A DNA stretch of 10,343 bases from Gammaproteobacteria bacterium (GCA_029879605.1 JAOUQA010000040.1:1-10343), one strand, 5' to 3'. Counted from the first letter of the stretch, positions 1-6,509 are shown. The notes: a model not told the origin generated them from the sequence alone. Made by a program: numbers and translations.

Positions 1-630
1 CAGGGTATTATTTAAACTAACTTCAAATGTCCGTAAGTTACGATTATTTACACCAACCAGCTTTGCACCTGTCATGAGTGCGCGTTCCATCTCTTCTACA
101 TCATGGACTTCAACTAACACATCCATATTCAACTCATGCGCCAGCTCAAGTAACTCATTTAATTTTGCATCATCCAGGGCTGCCACAATCAATAAAATAC
201 AGTCTGCATCTATAGCACGTGCTTCATAGACCTGGTAAGGATCTATAATAAAATCTTTTCTAATTACTGGAATACTGGTGGCAGCTCTCGCTTCCTGCAA
301 ATAAATCTCTCCACCCTGAAAGAAATCCCTGTCTGTTAATACGGACAAACAGGCAGCACCATGCTGCTCATAGCTACGTGCAATTTCGGCAGGATTAAAA
401 TCCTCACGTAACACCCCCTTACTGGGAGATGCTTTTTTAATTTCAGCAATTACCCCGGGGCTTCCCTGTGCGATTCTGTTTTCTATGGATTCAATAAACC
501 CACGAACTGGCGAGGCATTGATAATTTTCTGCCGAAGATCATCAATACTGACATTTGCTGAACGCTCAGCTATTTCCTCTTCTTTACGTTTTATAATTTT
601 ATTTAATATATCTGGCGTATTATTTGACAT
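1..630 (-). CDS. trpC: Indole-3-glycerol phosphate synthase TrpC, 3' part cut by window edge
   Basis: Cytoplasmic enzyme that closes the indole ring: 1-(2-carboxyphenylamino)-1-deoxyribulose 5-phosphate to indole-3-glycerol phosphate, the fourth step from chorismate to tryptophan. The first 210 residues are visible. The family is usually about 265 residues, so roughly the last 55 lie outside. Family motifs of the TIM barrel are clear: EIKKASPSKG at 63-72 (substrate-binding Glu63 and catalytic Lys65), RKDF at 124-127 (catalytic Lys125), VEVH at 173-176 (catalytic Glu174) and GVNNRNL at 193-199. No fusion to TrpF can be seen in this part. The start is the ATG at 630, 22 nt after the trpD stop, with only a weak Shine-Dalgarno sequence, so it probably relies on ribosomes arriving from trpD. 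It is the last visible gene of the trp operon. Confidence 0.97.
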   Translation of the reverse strand, partial: MSNNTPDILNKIIKRKEEEIAERSANVSIDDLRQKIINASPVRGFIESIENRIAQGSPGVIAEIKKASPSKGVLREDFNPAEIARSYEQHGAACLSVLTDRDFFQGGEIYLQEARAATSIPVIRKDFIIDPYQVYEARAIDADCILLIVAALDDAKLNELLELAHELNMDVLVEVHDVEEMERALMTGAKLVGVNNRNLRTFEVSLNNTL

Positions 631-652
631 TAAGGCATCAACTTTTTAACAA

Positions 653-1669
653 TCAGCAATTATTTGAATAATGCACCAGTGCATCCAGTTTCTGCCTGGC
701 AGTACCATCAGCTATCACCGACTGGGCTTTTTCTATACCTGCTATTAATGAATTTGTAATTCCAGAAACATAAATCGCAGCACCGGCATTCAGACAAACA
801 ATATCTTTAGCTGAACCGGCTTTTCCATCAAATACTGATTTAATTATTGCCAGGCTATCTTTGGAATCTTTTGCCCTGATCTCTGATAAATCAGCCCGGT
901 CCATGTCAAAATCTTCCGGCTTAATAGTATAAGTAGAGATACTGCCGTCTTTTAATTCAGCCACATGTGTCTCACTGCCTATACTGATCTCGTCCATACC
1001 ATCTTCCGCATGCACCACCATCACATGACGACTACCCAGCTGCTTCAATACCTGTGCCAGTGGCTCGACCCAGTCTTTACTGAACACCCCAATTACCTGG
1101 TTAGGTGCAGCCGCAGGATTAGTTAAAGGTCCCAGCACATTAAAGATTGTGCGTACGCCCATTTCTTTTCGAGGTCCAATAGCATGTTTCATTGCACCAT
1201 GATGTTTAATAGCAAACAGGAATCCAACACCTACATTATGAATACATTCAGCCACCTGGTCTGGATTTAACTCCAGGTTAACACCCGCTGTTTCCAGTAC
1301 ATCCGCACTACCTGATTTACTGGAAACAGAACGATTCCCATGTTTAGCAACATGAGCACCGGCAGCAGCAGCAACAAAAGCACTGGCAGTTGAAATATTA
1401 AAACTACCTGAAGCATCACCACCGGTACCACAGGTATCGACCAGATTATCTTTCTGCACATCTACTTTTGTTGACAACTCACGCATGACGGTTGCGGCAG
1501 CAGAAACTTCATCAACTGTTTCACCTTTCATACGCAATCCAATTAAAAAGCCACCGATCTGAGAATCAGTTGCCTGGCCAGTCATAATCAGATTCATGAC
1601 TTCTATCATTTCATCTCGAGATAAATCTTTTTTTTCAGTGACTGCTTTGATTGCAGATTGCATATCCAT
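653..1669 (-). CDS. trpD: Anthranilate phosphoribosyltransferase TrpD
   Basis: Transfers the phosphoribosyl group of PRPP to anthranilate, the second step of tryptophan synthesis. The 338-residue length is normal for the family. Visible motifs are GTGGD at 81-85 (PRPP pyrophosphate loop), KHGNRS at 109-114 followed by a Ser/Lys-rich loop and SADVLE, GPRKEMGVRTIFNVLGPLTN at 166-185 (anthranilate site, including the conserved Arg), and the Mg-binding Asp-Glu pair at 226-227. The reading frame is open to a GTG at 1678 that overlaps the trpG stop as GTGA. I prefer the ATG at 1669 because AAGGTGA lies 5 nt upstream and the resulting N-terminus MDMQSAI matches the family. Tight packing behind trpG implies one operon and probably coupled translation. 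Confidence 0.97.
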   Translation of the reverse strand: MDMQSAIKAVTEKKDLSRDEMIEVMNLIMTGQATDSQIGGFLIGLRMKGETVDEVSAAATVMRELSTKVDVQKDNLVDTCGTGGDASGSFNISTASAFVAAAAGAHVAKHGNRSVSSKSGSADVLETAGVNLELNPDQVAECIHNVGVGFLFAIKHHGAMKHAIGPRKEMGVRTIFNVLGPLTNPAAAPNQVIGVFSKDWVEPLAQVLKQLGSRHVMVVHAEDGMDEISIGSETHVAELKDGSISTYTIKPEDFDMDRADLSEIRAKDSKDSLAIIKSVFDGKAGSAKDIVCLNAGAAIYVSGITNSLIAGIEKAQSVIADGTARQKLDALVHYSNNC

Positions 1670-1674
1670 AAAAA

Positions 1675-2259
1675 TCACCTTTTAATGTCTAAAAAATTCT
1701 TTAACAAATCATGACCGTGCTCAGTCAGTATCGACTCTGGATGGAACTGAACGCCTTCAACAGCCAGCTCTTTATGTTTCACACCCATTATCTCATCCAT
1801 ACTACCATCATCATTTTCTGTCCAGGCAGTAATTTCCAGGCACTCTGGCAGAGTTTCTTTTTCGATCACCAATGAATGATATCGAGTCGCTTCATAAGGA
1901 TTTGTTAATCCTGCAAAAACACCTGTATTCTTATGATGAATCATTGAGGTTTTACCATGCATAATTTCCCTGGCATGTATTATTTTTCCGCCGTAAACCT
2001 GGCCAATACTCTGGTGCCCAAGGCAAACCCCCAGCACAGGTATTTTGCCAGCAAAATATTTAATCGCTTCCATGGAAATTCCTGCCTCGTTCGGCGTACA
2101 GGGCCCTGGCGATATCATTAGATGATCCGGCTTAAGCTGTTCAATTTCTTCTATTGATACTTTGTCATTACGATGCACAACAACCTCTGCACCCAGTTCA
2201 CCCAGGTACTGCACAAGGTTATAGGTAAACGAATCATAATTATCAATCATCACCATCAT
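1675..2259 (-). CDS. trpG: Anthranilate synthase glutamine amidotransferase subunit TrpG
   Basis: Class I glutamine amidotransferase that hydrolyses glutamine and passes ammonia to TrpE for anthranilate formation. At 194 residues it is a stand-alone domain, not a TrpG-TrpD fusion. The triad is intact: Cys79 in GVCLGHQ, His173 and Glu175 in FHPES. The N-terminus MIDNYDSFTYNLVQYLGELG and the PGPCTP loop at 51-56 are typical of TrpG/PabA proteins. In many gammaproteobacteria this subunit also serves para-aminobenzoate synthesis with PabB. That dual role is possible here but cannot be read from the sequence. The ATG at 2259 overlaps the stop of the upstream channel gene as ATGA, and its stop is 6 nt before the preferred trpD start. 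It is normally next to trpE but here is separated from it by the channel gene. Confidence 0.97.
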   Translation of the reverse strand: MMVMIDNYDSFTYNLVQYLGELGAEVVVHRNDKVSIEEIEQLKPDHLMISPGPCTPNEAGISMEAIKYFAGKIPVLGVCLGHQSIGQVYGGKIIHAREIMHGKTSMIHHKNTGVFAGLTNPYEATRYHSLVIEKETLPECLEITAWTENDDGSMDEIMGVKHKELAVEGVQFHPESILTEHGHDLLKNFLDIKR

Positions 2260-3059
2260 GACGGCATTCTCTCTAAACTGTTCTGCAGTCGTTGCAATGC
2301 TTCCTGCGTTGCTCTCAGTTCTTTTGCCAGCTCATCTTTAGTCATTGGCTTACGCATTTCAGCCAGTCGTTCCTGTTTTGCTTCATCCAGGTTATTTAAT
2401 ACCACGGCAATGAACAGATTAATAACAACAAAGGTACCCATAATCACAAAGCTAACAAAATACATCCAGCTTAACGGGTTCATTTCCATGGCGTTATACA
2501 TAACATCTGTCCAGTCTTCTAACGTCACAACACGAAATAATGTTAATAAGGAGATACCCAGCGATCCCCATAATTCAGGATTGTGTTCATTAAATAAATG
2601 GAAGCCGGCTATCGCATAAATATAAAAAATCACACCCATTAACATAATGACATGCATCATGCCCGGTAAAGAACGCACCAGGGTAGCCACAATCAGGCGT
2701 AACTCGGGAATAGTGGAAATCAGACGCATCACTCGTAGCAAACGAGCCAGGCGAGCAATCATGGCATATTCACCTGTTTCTGGTAGTAATGATAAAACCA
2801 CAACTGAAAAATCAAACAGGTTCCATCCCGAACCAAAATACAAATTCAACCTGGGAGCAACGGCAATTATTTTCATTACTGCTTCTACAACAAACACAGC
2901 GAGAATAATATTATTTGCCAGTAACAGCCAGTAGTCGTAATTAGCCATCATTTCGGCTGATGTCTCCATACCAAGAATGACACCATTCAAAAGAATCAGA
3001 CCAATAATGGTTCGCTCAAATGCAGCATGACTTACCACACGTAAGCAAAAATTTTTCAT
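2256..3059 (-). CDS. Voltage-gated-type cation channel (ion transport family, NaChBac/BacNav-like) inside the trp operon
   Basis: Predicted inner-membrane channel subunit that should work as a homotetramer. I number from the ATG at 3059, which has AGGAG 6 nt upstream (267 aa); the frame extends to a GTG at 3074. There are six hydrophobic segments: S1 about 17-33, S2 43-66, S3 81-93, S4 98-117, S5 134-155, S6 197-222. S2 carries Glu59 and Lys63 and S3 carries Asp83, counter-charges typical of voltage sensors. S4 has arginines at 103, 106, 109 and 112, exactly every third residue, as in gating-charge helices. The pore loop holds TLEDWTD at 179-185, aligning with TLESWxx of bacterial sodium channels but with two extra aspartates. 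The C-terminus (244-265) shows a heptad pattern of Leu244, 248, 255, 258, 262 and Met265, like the tetramerising coiled coil of BacNav channels. Ion selectivity is inferred only; Na, Ca or mixed conduction is possible. It lies 22 nt after trpE and overlaps trpG by 4 bp. Confidence 0.93.
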   Translation of the reverse strand: MKNFCLRVVSHAAFERTIIGLILLNGVILGMETSAEMMANYDYWLLLANNIILAVFVVEAVMKIIAVAPRLNLYFGSGWNLFDFSVVVLSLLPETGEYAMIARLARLLRVMRLISTIPELRLIVATLVRSLPGMMHVIMLMGVIFYIYAIAGFHLFNEHNPELWGSLGISLLTLFRVVTLEDWTDVMYNAMEMNPLSWMYFVSFVIMGTFVVINLFIAVVLNNLDEAKQERLAEMRKPMTKDELAKELRATQEALQRLQNSLERMPS

Positions 3060-3081
3060 AACTTCTCCTAACACCGTTTTA

Positions 3082-4557
3082 TCACTCCAGACCCGCTTCT
3101 GCCCTGGCCACTGCTCTAAAGATAGCTCGACCCTTGTTCATAGTTTCGGCCCATTCATTCTCTGGAATAGAATCATAAACAATCCCGGCACCGGCCTGAA
3201 TATTTAATACTTTGTCCTTGATAACAGCTGTTCGAATCGCAATTGCTGTATCCATATTTCCATTCCATGATAAATAACCAACAGCACCAGAATATATGCC
3301 TCGCTTCACCGGCTCCAGTTCATCAATAATCTCCATGGCACGAATCTTCGGTGCACCACTCACCGTGCCTGCCGGGAAAGTAGCACGCAACACATCAATC
3401 GCACTCATGCCTTCCTGTAAATCACCGACCACGTTGGAAACAATATGCATGACATGAGAATAACGCTCAATAATCATTTTATCGGTTAGCTCTACACTAC
3501 CCGTTTTACTCACCCGACCTGCATCATTACGCCCAAGATCAATCAACATTAAATGCTCAGCCAGTTCTTTTGGATCAGCCAGCAATTCTTTCTCCAGCGC
3601 ACGATCCTCTTCTTCATCCTTGCCTCGCGGTCGTGTACCTGCAATTGGACGTACAGTTACTTTTTCATCTTCAAGGCGCACCAGTATTTCAGGTGACGAA
3701 CCCACTACGTGATGATCAGCCAGGTCAAGGTAATACATGTAAGGCGAAGGATTAAGGCTTCTTAAGGAGCGATAAATATCCAGCGCAGAAGCTTCAACTG
3801 GAATCGACAGGCGTTGAGACAACACCACCTGCATGACATCACCATCAATTATGTATTCCCTGGCTTTACTGACAGCCTGTTTGAAACCTTCTTCAGTAAA
3901 TCCCGAAATAAAATCATCTTCAGCGATAACACGTTTACTGGCCGTTGGCTTATAAACAGGTATGGCGTCATGCAACTTCTGAGTCAGTTGATCCAGTCGT
4001 TGCTGGCCTTTTTCATAGGCGTTGCTTTCACCCGACTTAATGTTGACTATGAGATATAACTTACCCGCCAGGTTATCAAATACCACCACTTCTTCTGACA
4101 GCATCAAAAGAATATCCGGGGTATTCAGTGTATCCGACTTATGACCATTTTTTAATTTTGGCTCGATATACCGAATCGTGTCATAACCAAAGTAACCAAC
4201 GAGTCCACCCGTAAACCTTGGCAAACCCTCGATTTCAGCGACCTTGAATCCCTGTTGATAATCTTCAATCCATTGCAGGGGATCTTCCACATCCAGGTTT
4301 TCAACGATCTGACCCTGTTCTTCAATCGTAACAGTGTAAGCATTTACCTTGATCAGGGTTCGACAGGGCAGGCCAATAATAGAATAACGCCCCCATTTTT
4401 CGCCACCCTGTACAGACTCAAACAGATAGGAATAGGGTAAATTAGCCAGCTTAAGGTAGGTACTTAACGGAGTATCAAGATCAGCCAGTACTTCACGTAC
4501 CAGGGGTATATGGGTGAAATCCTGTTTTTCTAATTCAGCAAATTTTTCGGGGGTCAT
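3082..4557 (-). CDS. trpE: Anthranilate synthase component I TrpE
   Basis: Chorismate-binding subunit that turns chorismate and ammonia (from TrpG) into anthranilate and pyruvate, the committed and feedback-inhibited step of tryptophan synthesis. The 491-residue length fits the Pseudomonas-type TrpE. The N-terminal LFES at 45-48 corresponds to the LLES segment of the tryptophan allosteric site, so feedback inhibition is probably retained. Catalytic-domain motifs are IAGTRPRG at 305-312, GRNDAGRVSKTGSV at 342-355, the conserved HVMH around His369, FPAGTVSGAPK at 394-404 and QAGAGIVYDS at 454-463. Ala346 replaces the Val or Leu more usual in GRND(V/L)GRVS, a mild change. The ATG at 4557 follows a GGAAAGA ribosome-binding site. 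The upstream 5' leader contains a Trp-rich mini-ORF, suggesting attenuation control. Confidence 0.97.
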   Translation of the reverse strand: MTPEKFAELEKQDFTHIPLVREVLADLDTPLSTYLKLANLPYSYLFESVQGGEKWGRYSIIGLPCRTLIKVNAYTVTIEEQGQIVENLDVEDPLQWIEDYQQGFKVAEIEGLPRFTGGLVGYFGYDTIRYIEPKLKNGHKSDTLNTPDILLMLSEEVVVFDNLAGKLYLIVNIKSGESNAYEKGQQRLDQLTQKLHDAIPVYKPTASKRVIAEDDFISGFTEEGFKQAVSKAREYIIDGDVMQVVLSQRLSIPVEASALDIYRSLRSLNPSPYMYYLDLADHHVVGSSPEILVRLEDEKVTVRPIAGTRPRGKDEEEDRALEKELLADPKELAEHLMLIDLGRNDAGRVSKTGSVELTDKMIIERYSHVMHIVSNVVGDLQEGMSAIDVLRATFPAGTVSGAPKIRAMEIIDELEPVKRGIYSGAVGYLSWNGNMDTAIAIRTAVIKDKVLNIQAGAGIVYDSIPENEWAETMNKGRAIFRAVARAEAGLE

Positions 4558-4704
4558 GATTCTTTCCAGACATAATTATTCACACAAACATACATACAAA
4601 TTGGCCATAGCCAGTCTGTCACCATCGCCAGGTAATGAATGCGCGTAAATCCGTATGTCTAAAAAGTCTATACATGTTTCTCTTTAAGATTCTGTGTCCA
4701 GGAA
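4558..4704 (-). promoter_or_regulatory. trp operon 5' leader with candidate attenuation elements
   Basis: About 147 nt would separate the predicted transcription start (near 4704) from the trpE ATG. The leader holds trpL and then 61 nt of untranslated RNA. In the sense direction there is an imperfect direct repeat, CTGGCGATGG (4631-4622, containing the Trp codons) and CTGGCTATGG (4614-4605). The following GCCA (4605-4602) can pair with the TGGC of either copy, so the two pairings exclude each other. Separately, CAGAC (4618-4614) and AGACATA (4660-4654) can each pair with TATGTCT/GTCTG (4574-4567) next to the trpE ribosome-binding site. No GC-rich hairpin followed by a U-run is present. The helices are short, so the regulatory mechanism is inference. 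Confidence 0.55.
4619..4675 (-). CDS. trpL: trp operon leader peptide TrpL (18 aa, Trp-Arg-Trp-stop)
   Basis: Short reading frame encoding MYRLFRHTDLRAFITWRW. Trp16 and Trp18 stand directly before the TGA stop, an arrangement expected of a tryptophan-sensing leader peptide, where scarcity of charged tRNA-Trp stalls the ribosome. The ATG at 4675 has AAAGAGA 4 nt upstream as a plausible ribosome-binding site. It lies about 29 nt after the predicted transcription start and 61 nt before trpE. Position, promoter and paired Trp codons together make chance unlikely, since Trp is the rarest amino acid in most proteins. The peptide itself is not expected to have an enzymatic role. I do not see the classical terminator hairpin that usually accompanies trpL, which lowers certainty about mechanism more than about the mini-ORF. 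Confidence 0.72.
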   Translation of the reverse strand: MYRLFRHTDLRAFITWRW

Positions 4705-4710
4705 AGTTCT

Positions 4711-4739
4711 ATTATTCCGTGTGTTTCATGACCAGTCAA
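4711..4739 (-). promoter_or_regulatory. Predicted sigma70 promoter of the trp operon, inside the 3' end of gph
   Basis: In the sense direction the -35 box is TTGACT (4739-4734, five of six consensus bases), the spacer is exactly 17 bp, and the -10 box is AATAAT (4716-4711, five of six). Transcription should start near 4704. The -35 box lies in the last codons of gph and overlaps its final Asp-Trp coding sequence. No match to the TrpR operator core CTAGTTAACTAG is seen over or near the boxes, so repression by TrpR is not supported here. Confidence 0.75.
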
Positions 4740-5403
4740 TCAGCTGTTTCACTTCAGCCATAGAATCAACCACCGCATCCGGGTTGTAATCACGGATATC
4801 TTCACCATGGTTATAGCCATATGACATGCAAATGATATTAAAACCTGCTGCACGCGCTGCTTTAACATCTGACATGGAGTCTCCCAGCATTAGTGACTGC
4901 TCCGGTTTAACACCCATTTTTTCAGCTGCATGCAACAATGGCATAGGATCCGGTTTTTTCTTTGGTAGCTCATCGCCACAGATAACAATTTCGAAATAAT
5001 CCCTGATACCAAGATCCTGTAAAATCGGCAATGTAAACTGTGATGCCTTATTTGTTACACAGCCGATATGAACACCCGTAGTCTTCAGAAAATCCAGTGC
5101 TTCCTGCACCCCTGGGTACAGACAACTGCGCTTAGAGGTATTTTCAGCATACAGTGCTTCAAATATGGGAATTGCTTTCTGAAATAATGCCTCATCCGGC
5201 TCACCATCAAGCTGATTAATCAGTGCTCGTCGCACCAGTCGCTCAACGCCATTACCCACCCAGTGACGCACACGCTCCTCGCCACGTAACGGCATATCCA
5301 TCTGCTTCATCATCTCATCAACACAATAGGCCAGGTCTGGTACGCTATCTACCAATGTGCCATCAACATCAATCAGAACCATAGAGGGTTTTTTAATCAT
5401 CAT
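4726..5403 (-). CDS. gph: Phosphoglycolate phosphatase, HAD family
   Basis: Hydrolyses 2-phosphoglycolate, a product of DNA repair and of RuBisCO oxygenation, to glycolate and phosphate. The 225-residue length is typical. HAD motifs are in order: IDVDGTLVDS at 11-20 with nucleophile Asp12 and acid/base Asp14, Thr117 in VTNKAS (motif II), Lys150 in KKKPDP (motif III), and GDSMSD at 174-179 with Asp175 and Asp179 (motif IV). A helical cap lies between motifs I and II, and SYGYNHGEDI at 194-203 is characteristic of Gph-like proteins. The ATG at 5403 has AAGG 6 nt upstream; a second ATG follows at once. Pairing with rpe upstream and trpE downstream is a recurring gammaproteobacterial arrangement. 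No terminator is seen after the stop, so transcription may run on into trp. Other HAD substrates cannot be excluded. Confidence 0.92.
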   Translation of the reverse strand: MMIKKPSMVLIDVDGTLVDSVPDLAYCVDEMMKQMDMPLRGEERVRHWVGNGVERLVRRALINQLDGEPDEALFQKAIPIFEALYAENTSKRSCLYPGVQEALDFLKTTGVHIGCVTNKASQFTLPILQDLGIRDYFEIVICGDELPKKKPDPMPLLHAAEKMGVKPEQSLMLGDSMSDVKAARAAGFNIICMSYGYNHGEDIRDYNPDAVVDSMAEVKQLIDWS

Positions 5404-5422
5404 TAACTACCTTAGGGGGAGG

Positions 5423-5502
5423 TTATAGCGGTCACACAAACCACGAAACTTCTTTATATCTAAAAAGAGCTTCATTATTTTATCTGACCAGCATCGCTAT
5501 AA
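5423..5502. repeat. Interrupted inverted repeat between rpe and gph
   Basis: TTATAGCGGTCA (5423-5434) has as its inverse the interrupted sequence TGACC-agcat-CGCTATAA (5485-5502). The match is 8 bp plus 4 bp with a short insertion on one arm, separated by about 50 nt of AT-rich sequence. In RNA it could form a bulged long hairpin across the rpe-gph gap. There is no U-run, so it is not a normal intrinsic terminator. A role in transcript processing or as a binding site is possible but unproven. Confidence 0.4.
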
Positions 5503-5505
5503 AAA

Positions 5506-6198
5506 TTAAACTTTAGCTTTCGCCAGCTCAGCTCGCATAGCACCAACGACTGTATCATAGTCATTAGCATCACCTTCACTGGCTGCTCCAAAAATAGCTG
5601 AACCGGCAACGAAGGTATCCGCACCTGCTTCGGCGATTTCACGAATATTATCGACCTTAACACCACCATCAATTTCCAGGCGAATATCACGACCAGAATC
5701 ATCAATAATCTTACGAGCTTCACGCAGTTTATCCAGTGTTGCAGGAATAAATGACTGCCCGCCAAAGCCCGGGTTAACAGACATCAGTAGCACCATATCA
5801 ACCTTATCAATCACGTATTTCAGGCAATCCAGAGGTGTAGCAGGATTGAATACCAGACCTGATTTACAACCGCTTTCACGAATCAACTGCAAACTACGGT
5901 CAATATGCTCAGAACCTTCGGGATGAAATGTAATATAGGTAGCACCCGCTTCTGCAAAATCAGGAATAATGCGATCCACAGGCTTAACCATCAAATGAAC
6001 ATCAATATCGGCTGTTACACCATGCTTACGCAGGGCATCACAGACCAGGGGTCCAATAGTGAGGTTAGGGACATAGTGATTGTCCATAACATCAAAATGC
6101 ACAATATCCGCACCGGATTTGATTACATTATCCACTTCCTCACCAAGACGGGCGAAATCTGCTGATAAGATAGATGGGGCGATCTTGAAATCTGCCAT
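5506..6198 (-). CDS. rpe: Ribulose-5-phosphate 3-epimerase
   Basis: Cytoplasmic TIM-barrel metalloenzyme that interconverts ribulose 5-phosphate and xylulose 5-phosphate in the pentose phosphate pathway (and in the Calvin cycle where present). The chosen start, ATG at 6198, gives 230 residues beginning MADFKIAPSILSADFARLGE, which fits the family. GAGG lies 8 nt upstream, whereas the longer frame would need a TTG at 6222. The metal and catalytic residues are visible: His34 and Asp36 in HFDVMD, His68 in HLMVKP, and Asp177 in EIDGGV. The phosphate-binding segments NPGFGGQSF at 142-150 and VAGSAIFG at 197-204 are intact. It is the first gene of the minus-strand rpe-gph-trp block, 102 bp before gph. 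Neighbouring trp genes consume PRPP, made from pentose phosphates, which offers a loose metabolic link. Confidence 0.97.
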   Translation of the reverse strand: MADFKIAPSILSADFARLGEEVDNVIKSGADIVHFDVMDNHYVPNLTIGPLVCDALRKHGVTADIDVHLMVKPVDRIIPDFAEAGATYITFHPEGSEHIDRSLQLIRESGCKSGLVFNPATPLDCLKYVIDKVDMVLLMSVNPGFGGQSFIPATLDKLREARKIIDDSGRDIRLEIDGGVKVDNIREIAEAGADTFVAGSAIFGAASEGDANDYDTVVGAMRAELAKAKV

Positions 6199-6509
6199 GT
6201 TTATGTCCTCACCAAGAGCCAAAATTTAAAGAGCTGCACACTTTACCTGATACCACGTCGTTTTTCAGTATCTCTTAGGTGCTAAATACGAAACTACCCG
6301 GTAATTCTCAGGTCAAATTAACCTATTAAAAGCTCGAATATAACCCATCATTGTAGTTATAACTTGTTGATATTATTCGAATAAATAATTTTTAATTAAA
6401 GCAGACATCACAATACTGGCAAACAATAATTTACTTTACTGGCCTGCTCTGAGACAATCTGCGACCTGACTTTTTAATGACTTCGTTACATTTACACAGG
6501 AGTAACCTG
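6199..6509. other. Divergent intergenic region between rpe and the cytochrome c gene
   Basis: This 311-bp gap contains the upstream regions of two genes facing apart. It becomes strongly AT-rich around 6340-6400. For the cytochrome gene a weak sigma70-like pair can be drawn, TTTACT (6430-6435), 17 bp, GACAAT (6453-6458), four of six matches each. I could not find a convincing promoter for rpe. A 13-bp pseudo-palindrome GGTCAAATTAACC (6311-6323) and a perfect palindrome at 6373-6384 may be operators. I see no gene or RNA structure that I could support. Confidence 0.5.
6373..6384. promoter_or_regulatory. Perfect 12-bp palindrome, candidate operator
   Basis: TTATTCGAATAA is its own reverse complement and lies in the AT-rich middle of the divergent rpe/cytochrome c region, about 125 bp before the cytochrome start. 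A dimeric regulator could bind it. The sequence does not match a family site that I can name, and AT-rich DNA produces short palindromes by chance. Confidence 0.3.

Noticed and set aside
2173..2619. Plus-strand reading frame opposite trpG and the channel
   Set aside because: It lies antisense to two well-supported genes with intact motifs, and its translation is low-complexity at the start with no recognisable domain.
3814..4059. Plus-strand reading frame opposite trpE
   Set aside because: It is antisense to the conserved trpE coding region, with no ribosome-binding site or family resemblance.
4558..4618. Classical intrinsic attenuator between trpL and trpE
   Set aside because: The only local hairpin, TGGC-TATG-GCCA, has four base pairs and is followed by mixed ATTTGTATGT instead of a T-run.
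4701..4718. TrpR operator over the trp promoter (GGAA-N10-TTCC symmetry)
   Set aside because: The weak symmetry does not resemble the known TrpR half sites (CTAG core), and four-base arms at this spacing arise easily by chance.
6366..6379. FNR/Anr box upstream of the cytochrome c gene
   Set aside because: TTGAT is present, but the second half reads TTCGA instead of ATCAA, so only one half-site fits.
6477..6509. Longer cytochrome c beginning at 6477
   Set aside because: The extra 11 residues would precede a complete signal peptide, and the AGGAG ribosome-binding site serves the ATG at 6510.
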